Shown piece by piece: positions 55,486 through 63,621 of a stretch of DNA of 64,000 nt (positions are counted from its first letter, which is position 1; each line of letters begins with the position of its first letter). Made by a program: the position numbers and the translations under genes. The DNA is taken from NCBI RefSeq assembly GCF_036192275.1, contig NZ_CP108088.1, positions 868,001 through 932,000 on the forward strand. Reading direction: 5' to 3'. This DNA is from Streptomyces sp. NBC_00250. Lineage in GTDB: Bacteria; Actinomycetota; Actinomycetes; Streptomycetales; Streptomycetaceae. The notes beneath the pieces are model-generated. The model worked only from the letters and a program-made list of their open reading frames with translations, had not been told where the DNA came from and made no database searches.

Positions 55486-55525
55486 GCGTGAGGCCCTCTC
55501 CTTGGACAAGGAGAGGGCCTTACGC
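55486..55525. terminator. Strong bidirectional terminator between integrase and excisionase
   Basis: An almost perfect 18-base-pair hairpin: GCGTGAGGCCCTCTCCTT with AAGGAGAGGGCCTTACGC, loop GGAC, one G-T pair. It lies 3 bases after the integrase stop and 19 bases from the convergent excisionase-like stop, so it ends both transcripts. Confidence 0.85.
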
Positions 55526-55543
55526 ACATCCGATCGCGCGATC

Positions 55544-55735
55544 TCAACCGCCCGACAGCCGCTGCTGTTTCACCCACGCTTGAACCTCAGCCACCTTGAA
55601 CTGAAGCTTGGCGTTCCGGCCGCACCCGAACCTGTACGGAACGAGGCCCGCGCGAGCGGCTTCGCGATACACCCACGGCACCGACATGTTCAGATACTCT
55701 GCGGTCTCCTTGGCACTCATGAACTGCTGGGTCAC
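55544..55735 (-). CDS. Excisionase-like small helix-turn-helix protein
   Basis: The GTG at 55735 follows GAGAGG, giving 63 residues; a longer ATG version of 72 exists. MerR-type winged helix of the AlpA/Xis (HTH_17) family: SAKETAEYLNMSVPWVYREA ARAGLVPYRFG, then KLQFKVAEVQAWVKQQRL. Such proteins bind attachment DNA and favour excision, or act as regulators. Unusually it is convergent to the integrase rather than just upstream of it. Confidence 0.8.
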   Translation of the reverse strand: MTQQFMSAKETAEYLNMSVPWVYREAARAGLVPYRFGCGRNAKLQFKVAEVQAWVKQQRLSGG

Positions 55736-55884
55736 TGGATCCCTCTCTCCGGAAGTCGGCATCTGCCGGAGAGAATCACACGTGGAGAATCGTTTGACTG
55801 AACCGAAAAACCATGCTAGCTAGCCGCCTTCTCCCTGGCTCTGTGGGGTGAAATCCACCGCTCGCGATGCAGGAAGCTGGAGTA

Positions 55885-56063
55885 TTTCCAGCAGGCCTTA
55901 CTTGCGCTGGCGCACCTGCGCATGAACGAGATGCTGCCCGCCTGGCGGCCGGCTTCATCATCTCCACGGCCACCGTTCAGCGGTAGGCCGACAAGACGCT
56001 CGAGGCCCTTGCCTCTTGGTCGCCGGACCTGCGCGAGGCCCTCGAAGAAGACACGCGACCGAT
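55885..56063 (+). pseudogene. DDE transposase (IS5-like) N-terminal relic
   Basis: Frames give LALAHLRMNEM and, shifted, LAAGFIISTATVQR, an in-frame TAG where Tyr is expected, then ADKTLEALASWSPDLREALE. This matches the helix-turn-helix start of IS5/ISL2-type transposases (YLRMGET...LA.GF.IS..TV.RYV.E....LA). It has a frameshift and a stop. The remainder of 55763-56480 holds only the inverted repeat below. Confidence 0.55.
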
Positions 56064-56328
56064 TCGGCCTTCACGACTACCTCCTCCTCGATCACTCAAC
56101 GTGACATATTCACTCAGTGCGCACGACCGACCCCATCGGGCCCACCGTCAACTTCGGCGCAACGCCGCCGCCCTCAACGTTCCTGCCGCGCGCCCCGCAC
56201 CGGACATACTCTCGCCTACTACAGGAACACGCCGTACACCGCATGACTTCAGCCATCATCAGCACACGATCCGGATCACCAGCGTGCCCCGCTACGATGA
56301 GCGACACGGTTTTCTGGCATGTGACACA

Positions 56329-56353
56329 GACAGGGCTGCCGACAAGCCCTGTC
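56329..56353. promoter_or_regulatory. Perfect inverted repeat upstream of the NA37 operon
   Basis: GACAGGGCT-7 bases-AGCCCTGTC, perfect 9-base arms, about 128 bases before the first gene of the operon. It could be an operator for a regulator of the operon or a hairpin in its leader. Confidence 0.5.
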
Positions 56354-56480
56354 ATGAAGTGTGCGGAATGACCGCGATGGAACCGCACAGGCGTGCGCCG
56401 GAAAGATCGACAGACTTTCCGGACCGCTGTGTGGAGCTGGAGACAGTGGGCGCCCGGCCTTGGGATACGGGTGAGAATGC

Positions 56481-57680
56481 TTGGGGTGGGATGTGCGGAC
56501 CAACTTCGGTGACCTTGTCCTGGAACGGGCCATCGTTCATGTGGTACCTCAGCGCCCCCGGGGGCAGGAGCCCCCACCGCTCCAGTTGAGCGAGACGGCT
56601 TGCAAGCTCGACGAAGGGGGGCGCACAGCTCTACAGGGAAAGCTCCGTGACGTCCTCGGGCGTCTGGCGCGCGAGGTCGTGGAGGATCCGGAACTCAAGT
56701 CCGGCCTGCCCGACGCCGTCCGGGCGTTCCTGAGCGGCGAGCAGGATCTGGTGGAGGTCTCCGGAGAGCTGGCCCACGCGCTGCGTGACAGCCAGAACGG
56801 GTCCAGTTCGGCGGGTCTCCTCCTGGTTGCCGCCGCCCGTCTCGACAACCAGCCGGCACTGCTGATGGTCAAGCTCGAACATGAGACCGGCATGCAGGCG
56901 AACGCGATCTTCACCGACGGCCTGCGCACCTTCGACATGCAGTATCTCGCCAACCTGCTGTTCACCGAGAAGTCCAAGGTGTACAAGGTTGCCCTCTTCT
57001 CCGAAGAGGGGATGGCTGGGCAGAGACTTCAGGGTTGGGCCGCCGACCCCCAGAAATCAGGCAAGGACGTGGCCCAGTTCTTCCTTGAGCGGTTCCTGGG
57101 TTGCCGGCATCAGAAAGACCCCCGGGAGCTCACCCGACGCTTCCACGACGCAGCCATGGAGTGGGTCAATACCCGCTTCGCGCATGCCGATGCCGACGTG
57201 CGCGTGGACTACGTGATGGCCATCATGGTCGAGCTTCAGAGTTCCGCTGACACTCTGGACCCCGCGACATTCATCGAAACCCATCTCCAAGAAGCCCATC
57301 GGGACGACTTCGCCGAGTTCATGCAGACGTACGACGTTCCCGTCCGCGCCTTCGACAAGAACACCGACCTCATCGGCAACCGGCTGCAGAAGGTGCGAGT
57401 CGATCTGACCAGTGGAGCCTTCCTCGTCGCACCGCTGGAAGCCATCCAGGACGGCACCGTGGCCGTGAAGGACCTCGGGAATGGCCGGACCACGGTCACT
57501 GTCACGGACACCCTCGTGAAGACCAGTAGCGGCGCGGCGGCAGGCCGACCTCCCAAACTGCCTGACCAGCCCGTTGAGCTGCCGCCCCAAACAGAGCCGA
57601 TCCCCGGCCTCGAAAGCGTCCTCGCTACCCCGACTCGAACCGGCAGCACCGCGCGCACGCTCCCGATGGCGCAGACGTGA
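56481..57680 (+). CDS. NA37-like nucleoid-associated protein (first gene of candidate defence operon)
   Basis: A 399-residue soluble protein. The start is either TTG at 56481 or GTG at 56493 (just before RTNFGDLVLERAIVHVV); both have only weak sites. It follows the YejK/NdpA (NA37) layout: the N-terminal beta strand LVLERAIVHVVPQRP, ALRDSQNGSSSAGLLLVAAA, HETGMQANAIFTDGLRTFDM QYLANLLFTEKSKVYKV, then SGKDVAQFFLERFLGC and FIETHLQEAHRDDFAEFMQT. The last 60 residues are a Pro/Thr-rich tail. NA37 proteins bind DNA, and several occur in phage or plasmid islands. Here it leads a three-gene unit, 46 bases before the RelA/SpoT gene. A DNA- or phage-sensing role is inference. Confidence 0.72.
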   Translation: MGWDVRTNFGDLVLERAIVHVVPQRPRGQEPPPLQLSETACKLDEGGRTALQGKLRDVLGRLAREVVEDPELKSGLPDAVRAFLSGEQDLVEVSGELAHALRDSQNGSSSAGLLLVAAARLDNQPALLMVKLEHETGMQANAIFTDGLRTFDMQYLANLLFTEKSKVYKVALFSEEGMAGQRLQGWAADPQKSGKDVAQFFLERFLGCRHQKDPRELTRRFHDAAMEWVNTRFAHADADVRVDYVMAIMVELQSSADTLDPATFIETHLQEAHRDDFAEFMQTYDVPVRAFDKNTDLIGNRLQKVRVDLTSGAFLVAPLEAIQDGTVAVKDLGNGRTTVTVTDTLVKTSSGAAAGRPPKLPDQPVELPPQTEPIPGLESVLATPTRTGSTARTLPMAQT

Positions 57681-57726
57681 TGCCCGGCAACAGCGGCCTC
57701 CCCTCCGACCTCCTGGTGCGTCCCAC

Positions 57727-58710
57727 ATGCCCCTGACCGCTGACGAGGCTTTCCAGCGGTACCAGCGCGAGCTGCCGCGCATCAGAGAAGCGGCCGAGGC
57801 CACGGAGATCCATCTCCGCAGCCGCATCGACCGCGAAGGGATCTCCTGCAGCGTGACCTCTCGCGTCAAGGAGGTCGGCAGCTTCAGGACCAAGATCTAC
57901 CGCAAGCTGTACACCGATCCCTGGAAGCAGATCACCGACAAAGCCGGTCTGCGCGTCGTCGTGCCCCACAGAGGCCTACTCACCCCGGCTCTGAGCATCA
58001 TCAAGGAGTCCCTCGACATCGTCGAGGTGCAGGACGAGCGGGACGCTCCCGAATACGTGGACCGCCTGCGCTACCCGCGCCTGCACGTCCAGACACTCAT
58101 GGTCGGCGGAGCGAAAGACCCGGACGGCGTGCCATACGAGTGCGAGATACAACTGCGCACAAAGGCAGTCGACTTGTGGTCGAGCATGTCCCACGAGCTC
58201 CTCTACAAGCCCGGCGTCGAACCCCCGGCCGATGTCAGACGCTCGCTGTACCGTCTGATCGCACTGGTCGAGCTGTACGACCTCGAAGTCGAACGGGGGG
58301 TGGAAGCGATGGCGCAACATCCCGATCTTGTCCAAGCCAACCGTCTCCTCAGCGTGGCCGAACAGCTCTACCGGACGTTCACCAACCAGCCCTACAGCCG
58401 AGACCTCTCCCGGGACGTCGTCGACGTCCTGTCCCGGACCATCACCGACGGCGCCGCCTACGGCGAACAACTCATCGAGTTCACCGAAAACTTCCGTGAG
58501 CGTCTCGACCGGGCCTACACCGATTACGGCCCCACCAGCGTCCACTTCTTGCAGCACGGTCGCTTTCTGCTGGCCAGCCAACCGGAGAGTCTGATCATCT
58601 TCGAGCGGCTGCACCGTGCGCGCTTCAGCCTCAAAAGCGCCTGGGACAGAAGCCACCTACCGGAATCCATGCTTGCCGATATGGCGCAGATCTGGGGAAA
58701 CGGACTATGA
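57727..58710 (+). CDS. RelA/SpoT-domain nucleotide synthetase (possible toxSAS-type effector)
   Basis: A 327-residue single-domain RelA/SpoT-like (PF04607-type) protein without HD hydrolase, TGS or ACT domains. Catalytic features: RVKEVGSFRTKIYRKLYTDP, ITDKAGLR with Asp71, Gly74 and Arg76 of the I-x-D-x-x-G-x-R motif, PRLHVQTLMV with His120, and YECEIQLRTKAVDLWSSMSH with Glu140, Arg144 and His156. These should make (p)ppGpp, pApp or pyrophosphorylate tRNA, as small alarmone synthetases and toxSAS toxins do. The C-terminal 150 residues are helical (VEAMAQHPDLVQANRLLSVA, EQLIEFTENFRERLDRA) and could hold it off or bind a partner. Its stop overlaps the next gene by ATGA. Confidence 0.85.
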   Translation: MPLTADEAFQRYQRELPRIREAAEATEIHLRSRIDREGISCSVTSRVKEVGSFRTKIYRKLYTDPWKQITDKAGLRVVVPHRGLLTPALSIIKESLDIVEVQDERDAPEYVDRLRYPRLHVQTLMVGGAKDPDGVPYECEIQLRTKAVDLWSSMSHELLYKPGVEPPADVRRSLYRLIALVELYDLEVERGVEAMAQHPDLVQANRLLSVAEQLYRTFTNQPYSRDLSRDVVDVLSRTITDGAAYGEQLIEFTENFRERLDRAYTDYGPTSVHFLQHGRFLLASQPESLIIFERLHRARFSLKSAWDRSHLPESMLADMAQIWGNGL

Positions 58711-59333
58711 GCAACCCCACACAGCCAGAACCCCCAGCCCTTGCGGCCGCCACCGCGATGTTCGTTGAGGTCCTCGTGGTGGGTATCGGCACGCTCACCG
58801 CAGCGGTTCTCCTCCTCATCGCGCTCGTCGGTCCCGTCACCGCGAGCAAACTCGCCCCGGCAGTGGACTCATCCCTGGTCGCAGGCGCGGCCCTCGCCGC
58901 CGCCTACGCCCTGGGCATCCTCATCGACCGAGTCGCTGACGCGATCCTCACCCCCCAGCGTCGGCTCCTTCGCACCCAGCACTTCCCTTCTCAGAACGCG
59001 TATGCCCAAGCGCGCCTACGCCTGGTCGACCACCCGGCCCAGGCCGCACGGGCCGACTACACCCGCTCACGCATGCGCATCTGCCGCGGGTGGTTTCTCA
59101 ACTCGATGGCCCTGACCCTCACTGCTGACCTGACCATGCTGCGCTACTCCTTCGCCCATCGCCCGCTCGTGCTCTGCGCCGCCACGCTGCTCGGCGCGGT
59201 GACCGCCTTCGGATTCCACCGCGCCTGGCGCTCGCTCACCGAGACTGGCTACCGCAAACTCGCCCAGCAGGCCGCCCTCACCACCGGCTCGGCCGTGCCC
59301 TCGCAGCCTCAAGCTGGCACGACACTTCCCTGA
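58707..59333 (+). CDS. Small membrane protein, third gene of the operon
   Basis: A 208-residue protein coupled by ATGA to the RelA/SpoT gene. Hydrophobic helices: about 18-45 (VLVVGIGTLTAAVLLLIALV), 58-78 (VAGAALAAAYALGILIDRVA) and 150-172 (PLVLCAATLLGAVTAFGFHR). Between the second and third lies an Arg-rich soluble region of about 70 residues (TPQRRLLRTQHFPSQNAYAQ, RADYTRSRMRICRGWFLN). No family is recognised. It could be the antitoxin or immunity partner of the synthetase, or a membrane-attacking effector triggered by its nucleotide product. Confidence 0.8.
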   Translation: MSNPTQPEPPALAAATAMFVEVLVVGIGTLTAAVLLLIALVGPVTASKLAPAVDSSLVAGAALAAAYALGILIDRVADAILTPQRRLLRTQHFPSQNAYAQARLRLVDHPAQAARADYTRSRMRICRGWFLNSMALTLTADLTMLRYSFAHRPLVLCAATLLGAVTAFGFHRAWRSLTETGYRKLAQQAALTTGSAVPSQPQAGTTLP

Positions 59334-59380
59334 GGCAGCCAGAGAGTGAGCGCCGTCTTGACGCTGATCGCAGCCCAGCT

Positions 59381-59662
59381 ATGGCCTCGACCCGGTCGGC
59401 ACCGCTGTTACGAACCATGAACTGGCGAGGCAGACCTCTGACCAGCTACGAAGTCATGCTCCAGACCATCGCCGCTTCCACCAGCCGCACTGGCCTCACC
59501 GTCCAGACCAAACTCGACAACGGTGAGTACCCCGCCAGCATCCGCATCAGCGACGACGAGGTCGCCGCCCTGCCCGCCATCCGCCATCGCTTCCAGGGCG
59601 ATGGGTCTCGCCTCACGCGGCGTTCGCTCCAGCACCCGACCAAGATCAAACCAAGGTGTTGA
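59381..59662 (+). pseudogene. ISAzo13-type transposase C-terminal relic
   Basis: NWRGRPLTSYEVMLQTIAAS is followed by TGLTVQTKLDNGEYPASIRI SDDEVAALPAIRHRFQGD, the last domain of ISAzo13-family (Rhodopirellula-type) transposases. It loses the expected WNYT end to frame loss after GDG. The N-terminal part and the ends are absent. 59334-59380 and 59663-59741 hold no gene. Confidence 0.62.
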
Positions 59663-59741
59663 TTCCCGGCAATCCCTTAGGGGGAATACTCCGCGCCCTC
59701 CCCCCAATTGTCTTCGTGCAGAGATCACAGGGGAGACGTTA

Positions 59742-60674
59742 ATGGCCGAGTTGATGTTGTTCCGGCAGAACCCGGACGGGCGGGACGTCGAGCTGTCCGG
59801 CTCGACGGTGGCACTGGAGGTGGAGCTGCAGCGGCGGGTCGAGGCCGGTCTGGAGCAGATGCTCGGTATCCAGTTCGTGGCGTCGGAGTACGCGACCGGT
59901 CCGTGGCACCGGGGGCGGATCGACACCCTCGGGCTGGACGAGAACGGCAGCCCGGTGGTGATCGAGTTCAAGAAGGGTTCCGACAGCGGGGTGCTGTCGC
60001 AGGCCGTCTCGTACATGGCGTGGCTTGAATCGGCGCACCACGAGTTCGAGGCGCTCGTCAGGAAGGTGCTCGGCGCGGAGGCGGCCGAGTCCGTCGACTG
60101 GCGGCGTCCGCGGATGGTCTGCATCGCGGCCGGCTTCTCGCACCACGACCGGGTGGCCGTCCAGAGGGTGCCCGAGCGGATCGACCTGGTGCGTTACCGG
60201 GTCTTCGAGGGCGGTCTGCTGAGCCTGCTGCTGGTGGACTCCTCGCCCGGTGTGCCAAGCACGGTGTCCCGGCGGCGGCGCGAGCGGAACGCGGTGGTTG
60301 AGGACTCGCCGACGGACCCGGCAGGTCCTTCGCCGACAGGTGGCGGCCTTGTCCCGGAGTGCCTGCGGGGCCTGTTCGCGGAGGTGGACGAGGCGCTGAC
60401 GGCGTGGGGCGAGATCGAGGTGGCGGTGCTCCGGCACTACATCGCCTACCGGCGGCTGGTGAACGTGGCGTCGGTGCTCTTCCGTCCGAAGCACCAGGTG
60501 ATCCTGGTCTATCTCAGACTCGACCCGGACACGGTCGTGCTGGAGGAGGGCTTCACCCGCGACATGCGCGGCGTCGGGCACCTCGGGACGGGGGACCTGG
60601 AGGTGCGTCTCGCCTCGGCGGCGGACCTGGAGAAGGCGGCGCCGTTGATCCAGCGGGCGTTCGAGGCAGCCTGA
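59742..60674 (+). CDS. PD-(D/E)xK nuclease-like protein with DUF5655 domain
   Basis: A 310-residue cytoplasmic protein; ATG after GGGGAG. Residues about 20-150 form a restriction-endonuclease-like fold: Asp and E-x-K in HRGRIDTLGLDENGSPVVIE and FKKGSDSGVLSQAVSYMAWL, followed by PRMVCIAAGFSHHDRVAVQR. A Pro-rich linker (about 180-200) leads to the DUF5655 domain: EIEVAVLRHYIAYRRLVNVA, VLVYLRLDPDT-like ILVYLRLDPDTVVLE, and RGVGHLGTGDLEVRLASAAD. DUF5655 is often attached to nucleases. The C-terminus converges on a DNA methyltransferase. It may restrict foreign DNA or act in DNA repair. Confidence 0.78.
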   Translation: MAELMLFRQNPDGRDVELSGSTVALEVELQRRVEAGLEQMLGIQFVASEYATGPWHRGRIDTLGLDENGSPVVIEFKKGSDSGVLSQAVSYMAWLESAHHEFEALVRKVLGAEAAESVDWRRPRMVCIAAGFSHHDRVAVQRVPERIDLVRYRVFEGGLLSLLLVDSSPGVPSTVSRRRRERNAVVEDSPTDPAGPSPTGGGLVPECLRGLFAEVDEALTAWGEIEVAVLRHYIAYRRLVNVASVLFRPKHQVILVYLRLDPDTVVLEEGFTRDMRGVGHLGTGDLEVRLASAADLEKAAPLIQRAFEAA

Positions 60675-60683
60675 GACAAGCGG

Positions 60684-60727
60684 AAGGGCGGCTGGAGCAT
60701 CGGTTTCTCGATGTTCCAACCGCCCTT
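60684..60727. terminator. Stem-loop between DUF5655 gene and methyltransferase
   Basis: AAGGGCGGCTGGAGCATCG pairs with CGATGTTCCAACCGCCCTT (two bulges), loop GTTTCT, starting 10 bases after the DUF5655 gene stop and 44 bases from the convergent methyltransferase stop. T-rich on the plus strand after it. Confidence 0.8.
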
Positions 60728-60770
60728 TGGCCTCTGCGGCCCGCCGGCCCCAGGGTTTCCGTTCTCATGA

Positions 60771-61517
60771 TCAGTCCTCCGGTCCCGCCAGGGTGAAGTC
60801 GTCCTGTTCCAGCTCGGCGCGCAGGCGCCGTTCGGCGATGTCGGCGTAGTGCGGGGAGAGTTCGACGCCGACGAACTTCCGGCCTTCGCGGAGGGCGGCG
60901 ACGCCCGTGGAGCCGCTGCCGGTGAAGAGGTCGAGGACGGTGCCGCCTTCGGGGCAGACCTGGACGAGCTGCCGCATGATCCCGACGGGCTTCTGGGTGA
61001 TGTGGACCCGGCCCTTGCGGGGCTGGGAGGCGATGTAGTGGCCGGGCAGGTAGAGGTCTCGGGTGTTGTCGAGGGATCCCTTGACGCCCCAGACGATGAA
61101 CTCGGAGTCCTGCTTCGGTCCGCCCTTGCGGGGCCGGCTGGCGGGCTTGATCCACGGGATGGTGCCGCTCCAGGTCCATCCGGCCATCTGCAGGGCGTCG
61201 GTCGTGGTCGGTTCCTGGCGCCAGTCGGAGAAGACCATGACCACCGCGTGCTCGGTGGAGGCCCGGTACGCCTCGGTGAGCAGTTCGGTCAGCCAGGAGC
61301 GGTAGGAGCGCTGGTCGCGGTTCTCGCCAGGGAAGTCGGCGAGGCCGTGCGCCGAGTTGCTGGTGACGTACTTGGCCCGCGCGGTGCGTCCGGTGCGCTC
61401 AGAGCTCGTACGTCCGCCGGAGTTGTACGGGGGATCGGTGATCACGGCGTTGACGCTCTCGTCCGGGAGCGACTTCAGGACGGTCAGGGCGTCGCCTCGG
61501 TGCAGCGTGTAGCTCAT
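60771..61517 (-). CDS. N4/N6 DNA methyltransferase (DPPY type)
   Basis: A 248-residue enzyme; start at 61517. The catalytic motif IV VITDPPYNSGG (residues 26-36) precedes the AdoMet motif I LDLFTGSGSTGVAALREGRK near residue 210, an order called class beta, so it methylates exocyclic amino groups of A or C. Target recognition lies in between (WIKPASRPRKGGPKQDSEF). No restriction enzyme of a recognised family is adjacent except possibly the convergent PD-(D/E)xK protein. It is common on actinomycete ICEs and plasmids, where it protects the element from host restriction. Confidence 0.9.
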   Translation of the reverse strand: MSYTLHRGDALTVLKSLPDESVNAVITDPPYNSGGRTSSERTGRTARAKYVTSNSAHGLADFPGENRDQRSYRSWLTELLTEAYRASTEHAVVMVFSDWRQEPTTTDALQMAGWTWSGTIPWIKPASRPRKGGPKQDSEFIVWGVKGSLDNTRDLYLPGHYIASQPRKGRVHITQKPVGIMRQLVQVCPEGGTVLDLFTGSGSTGVAALREGRKFVGVELSPHYADIAERRLRAELEQDDFTLAGPED

Positions 61518-61748
61518 GGGAGGGCCTTTCTTCGGGGTGTGGAGGGCCGTGGGCCCGTGCCGGACAGCGCGCAACAACGCTCGGCTCTGGCGGGGTTGAG
61601 CCGGAGGTTAGCCATGGATTCCGGCCGGACCTAACAAAGCGGCGGTGGCTCGGGGCCGGGGTCGGGGGTCGTTTGGCACGGCCGGAATCGCGGTCTACTG
61701 TCTCGCCGTGTCGCCGGGAAGAAGCCTCGCTCCACCTTGCTGACCTGT

Positions 61749-61780
61749 GCTTATCCGTGCCGTAGCGCACGGGGATAAGC
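61749..61780. repeat. Stem-loop in the intergenic leader of the conjugation genes
   Basis: GCTTATCCGTGC pairs with GCAC-GG-GGATAAGC with a two-base bulge and loop CGTAGC. In a 566-base region (61518-62083) without genes. Confidence 0.5.
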
Positions 61781-61930
61781 GTGTTCCCCTCGTGTCCCCT
61801 GCCGTCAGGAGCCCCTGGTGTTCTGCCAGAGATTACGAGCGCGGCCGGCTGCCGCGCATGACCTGAGACCGGCGTCCGGGAGCCACCAACTCCCCTGACC
61901 CCGGGCCCGCCCGAGAGACGGGTGCACACC

Positions 61931-61973
61931 GGCGCGGTGCCGGCGGCTTTGCACGAGAAGCCGGCACCGCGCC
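61931..61973. repeat. Perfect 14-bp inverted repeat upstream of NlpC/P60 gene
   Basis: GGCGCGGTGCCGGC at 61931-61944 and its exact complement at 61960-61973, loop of 15 bases, 111 bases before the next gene. No T tract follows, so not a classical terminator. It could be an RNA switch, protein-binding site or part of a transfer origin. Confidence 0.6.
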
Positions 61974-62083
61974 TCCTACGAACACCGAGGAGCCGCTGCG
62001 ATGCAGCATGCCCTGATACCCCCGCGCCCCGACCCGACGGCGTCACCCGGCCGGACCCGCCGCCCCGGTGAACGGCGGCGGTG

Positions 62084-63226
62084 ATGAAGAAGACCACCAA
62101 GGGCGTCGTCGGCCTGTTCACGGCCGGCTCGATGCTGCTGGTCGTGCCGGTCCTCGCCTTCGGCGCCGGCACCGCTTCGGCCTCCTGCCCGACCGACGGC
62201 GCGCAGTCCGTGGACACCGCGGCGGTCGCCGACCAGGTGAAGGCCATCCTGGAAGGCGTCGGCAAGACGTCGGTCTCCGTGCCCGGTCTGGACAATCCGG
62301 CCGAGCAGATCCCCTTCGCCAAGACGATCCAGGCCACCGGCGTCGCGATGAACATCCCGGCCCGGGGGCAGATCGTGGCCCTGGCGACCGCCCTGCAGGA
62401 GAGCGGCCTGCGCAACCTGACCTGGGGCGACCGCGACAGCTTGGGGTTGTTCCAGCAGCGGCCGTCGCAGGGCTGGGGCACGGCGAACGAGATCCTCGAC
62501 CCGGTGCACGCCAGCACCAAGTTCTACGAAGGGCTCAAGAAGGTCTCGGGCTGGGAGTCCCTGTCGATCACCCAGGCCGCCCAGGCGGTGCAGCGGTCGG
62601 GCTTCCCGGAGGCGTACGCCAAGTGGGAGCCACTGGCCACCGCTCTGCAGAAGGCCATCGAGCCTCTGCTGCCGAAGGCCAGTGGCGGTGGCATGTCACC
62701 GGATCCGGCGCCGGACGGTGCCGGCGGTCCTTCGCCCGGCACTGCGGGCGGCTGTAGCGACGAAGGGGACGGGACCGACTTCGGCACCATCCCGGCCGGC
62801 GCGCTGCCCAAGGAGTACAGCATCCCCGCCACCGCTCCGCGAGAAGTCCAGACGGCGATCCGGTGGGCGCTCGGCCAGCTCGGCACTCCGTACCAGTGGG
62901 GCGGGACCTGCACCGACTCCCACGGCGACACGGCGATGGCCCGGTGCGACTGCTCCTCCCTGATGCAGCAGGCGTACAGGGCCGCCGGGGTCACCCTGAC
63001 GCGGACGACGCACACACAGGTCAAGGAAGGCAAGCCGGTCTCGGCCGCCGCAATTCGGCCGGGTGACCTCATCTTCACCGAGGGAACGGCCGCCGTTCCC
63101 GAGCACGTCGGCATGGCCATCGGCCAGGGCCTGGTCGTGCACGCCCCGCGCACCGGCGACGTCGTCCGCATCACGACCGTCGCCGCCTGGAAACCCGGGA
63201 TTCTCGCGGTCCGCCGAGTCGTCTGA
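62084..63226 (+). CDS. Secreted bifunctional cell-wall hydrolase (lytic transglycosylase-like and NlpC/P60), conjugation type
   Basis: A 380-residue exported enzyme; ATG at 62084, or GTG one codon earlier. Signal peptide to about residue 35 (GTASAS). Residues about 75-190 resemble a lysozyme-like domain: IVALATALQESGLRNLTWGD RDSLGLFQQRPSQGWG, with a likely catalytic Glu in QES. After a Gly/Pro linker, NlpC/P60 (about 255-380) has the catalytic Cys in RCDCSSLMQQAYRAAGV, preceded by TPYQWGG, and His in PEHVGMAIGQGLVVHAP. Such fused hydrolases open the wall for conjugation machinery (VirB1/Tn916 Orf14-like). Confidence 0.88.
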   Translation: MKKTTKGVVGLFTAGSMLLVVPVLAFGAGTASASCPTDGAQSVDTAAVADQVKAILEGVGKTSVSVPGLDNPAEQIPFAKTIQATGVAMNIPARGQIVALATALQESGLRNLTWGDRDSLGLFQQRPSQGWGTANEILDPVHASTKFYEGLKKVSGWESLSITQAAQAVQRSGFPEAYAKWEPLATALQKAIEPLLPKASGGGMSPDPAPDGAGGPSPGTAGGCSDEGDGTDFGTIPAGALPKEYSIPATAPREVQTAIRWALGQLGTPYQWGGTCTDSHGDTAMARCDCSSLMQQAYRAAGVTLTRTTHTQVKEGKPVSAAAIRPGDLIFTEGTAAVPEHVGMAIGQGLVVHAPRTGDVVRITTVAAWKPGILAVRRVV

Positions 63227-63312
63227 CCGGCGCTTCTCTCCCTCCCCCTTTCCCGCACCGCCGCTCCACCCCCATGGGCTTCGGCGTGCCTTCATTAGAA
63301 CTGGAGTTCCCC

Positions 63313-63621
63313 GTGTACCTCGCCGAACAGGTCATACAGCTCGCCTACGATCCCGGGATCAAGCCGAACGAGGGTGGGCTGCCGGGCCTGAACGTGCTCA
63401 AGCAGGTGATGGGCTCCATCAACCTCTTCGGTCTCGTCGCCGTGGTCGGCGCGCTCGCCGTCAGCGCGGGCGTGTGGGCCTGGGGCCACCACTCCGGCGG
63501 CCATCAGGCCGAGGCCAACGGCAAGAAGGGCGTGCTGGTGAGCGCCGGCGCGGCCCTTCTGCTCGGCGCGGCAAATGGTGTGGTGGCGTTCTTCAGCACG
63601 CTGGGGACGCAGGTCCGCTGA
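63313..63621 (+). CDS. TrbC/VirB2-like small membrane protein (DUF6112 type)
   Basis: A 102-residue protein; GTG start at 63313 after TGGAGT (an upstream ATG at 63274 would add 13 residues). After a short N-terminal region (YLAEQVIQLAYDPGIKPNEG) come two transmembrane helices, SINLFGLVAVVGALAVSAGV and KGVLVSAGAALLLGAANGVV, with a charged loop GHHSGGHQAEANGKKG. This is the small pilin-like subunit found between the cell-wall hydrolase and other T4SS-like genes in actinomycete ICEs. Its stop overlaps the next ATG by one base. Confidence 0.75.
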   Translation: MYLAEQVIQLAYDPGIKPNEGGLPGLNVLKQVMGSINLFGLVAVVGALAVSAGVWAWGHHSGGHQAEANGKKGVLVSAGAALLLGAANGVVAFFSTLGTQVR

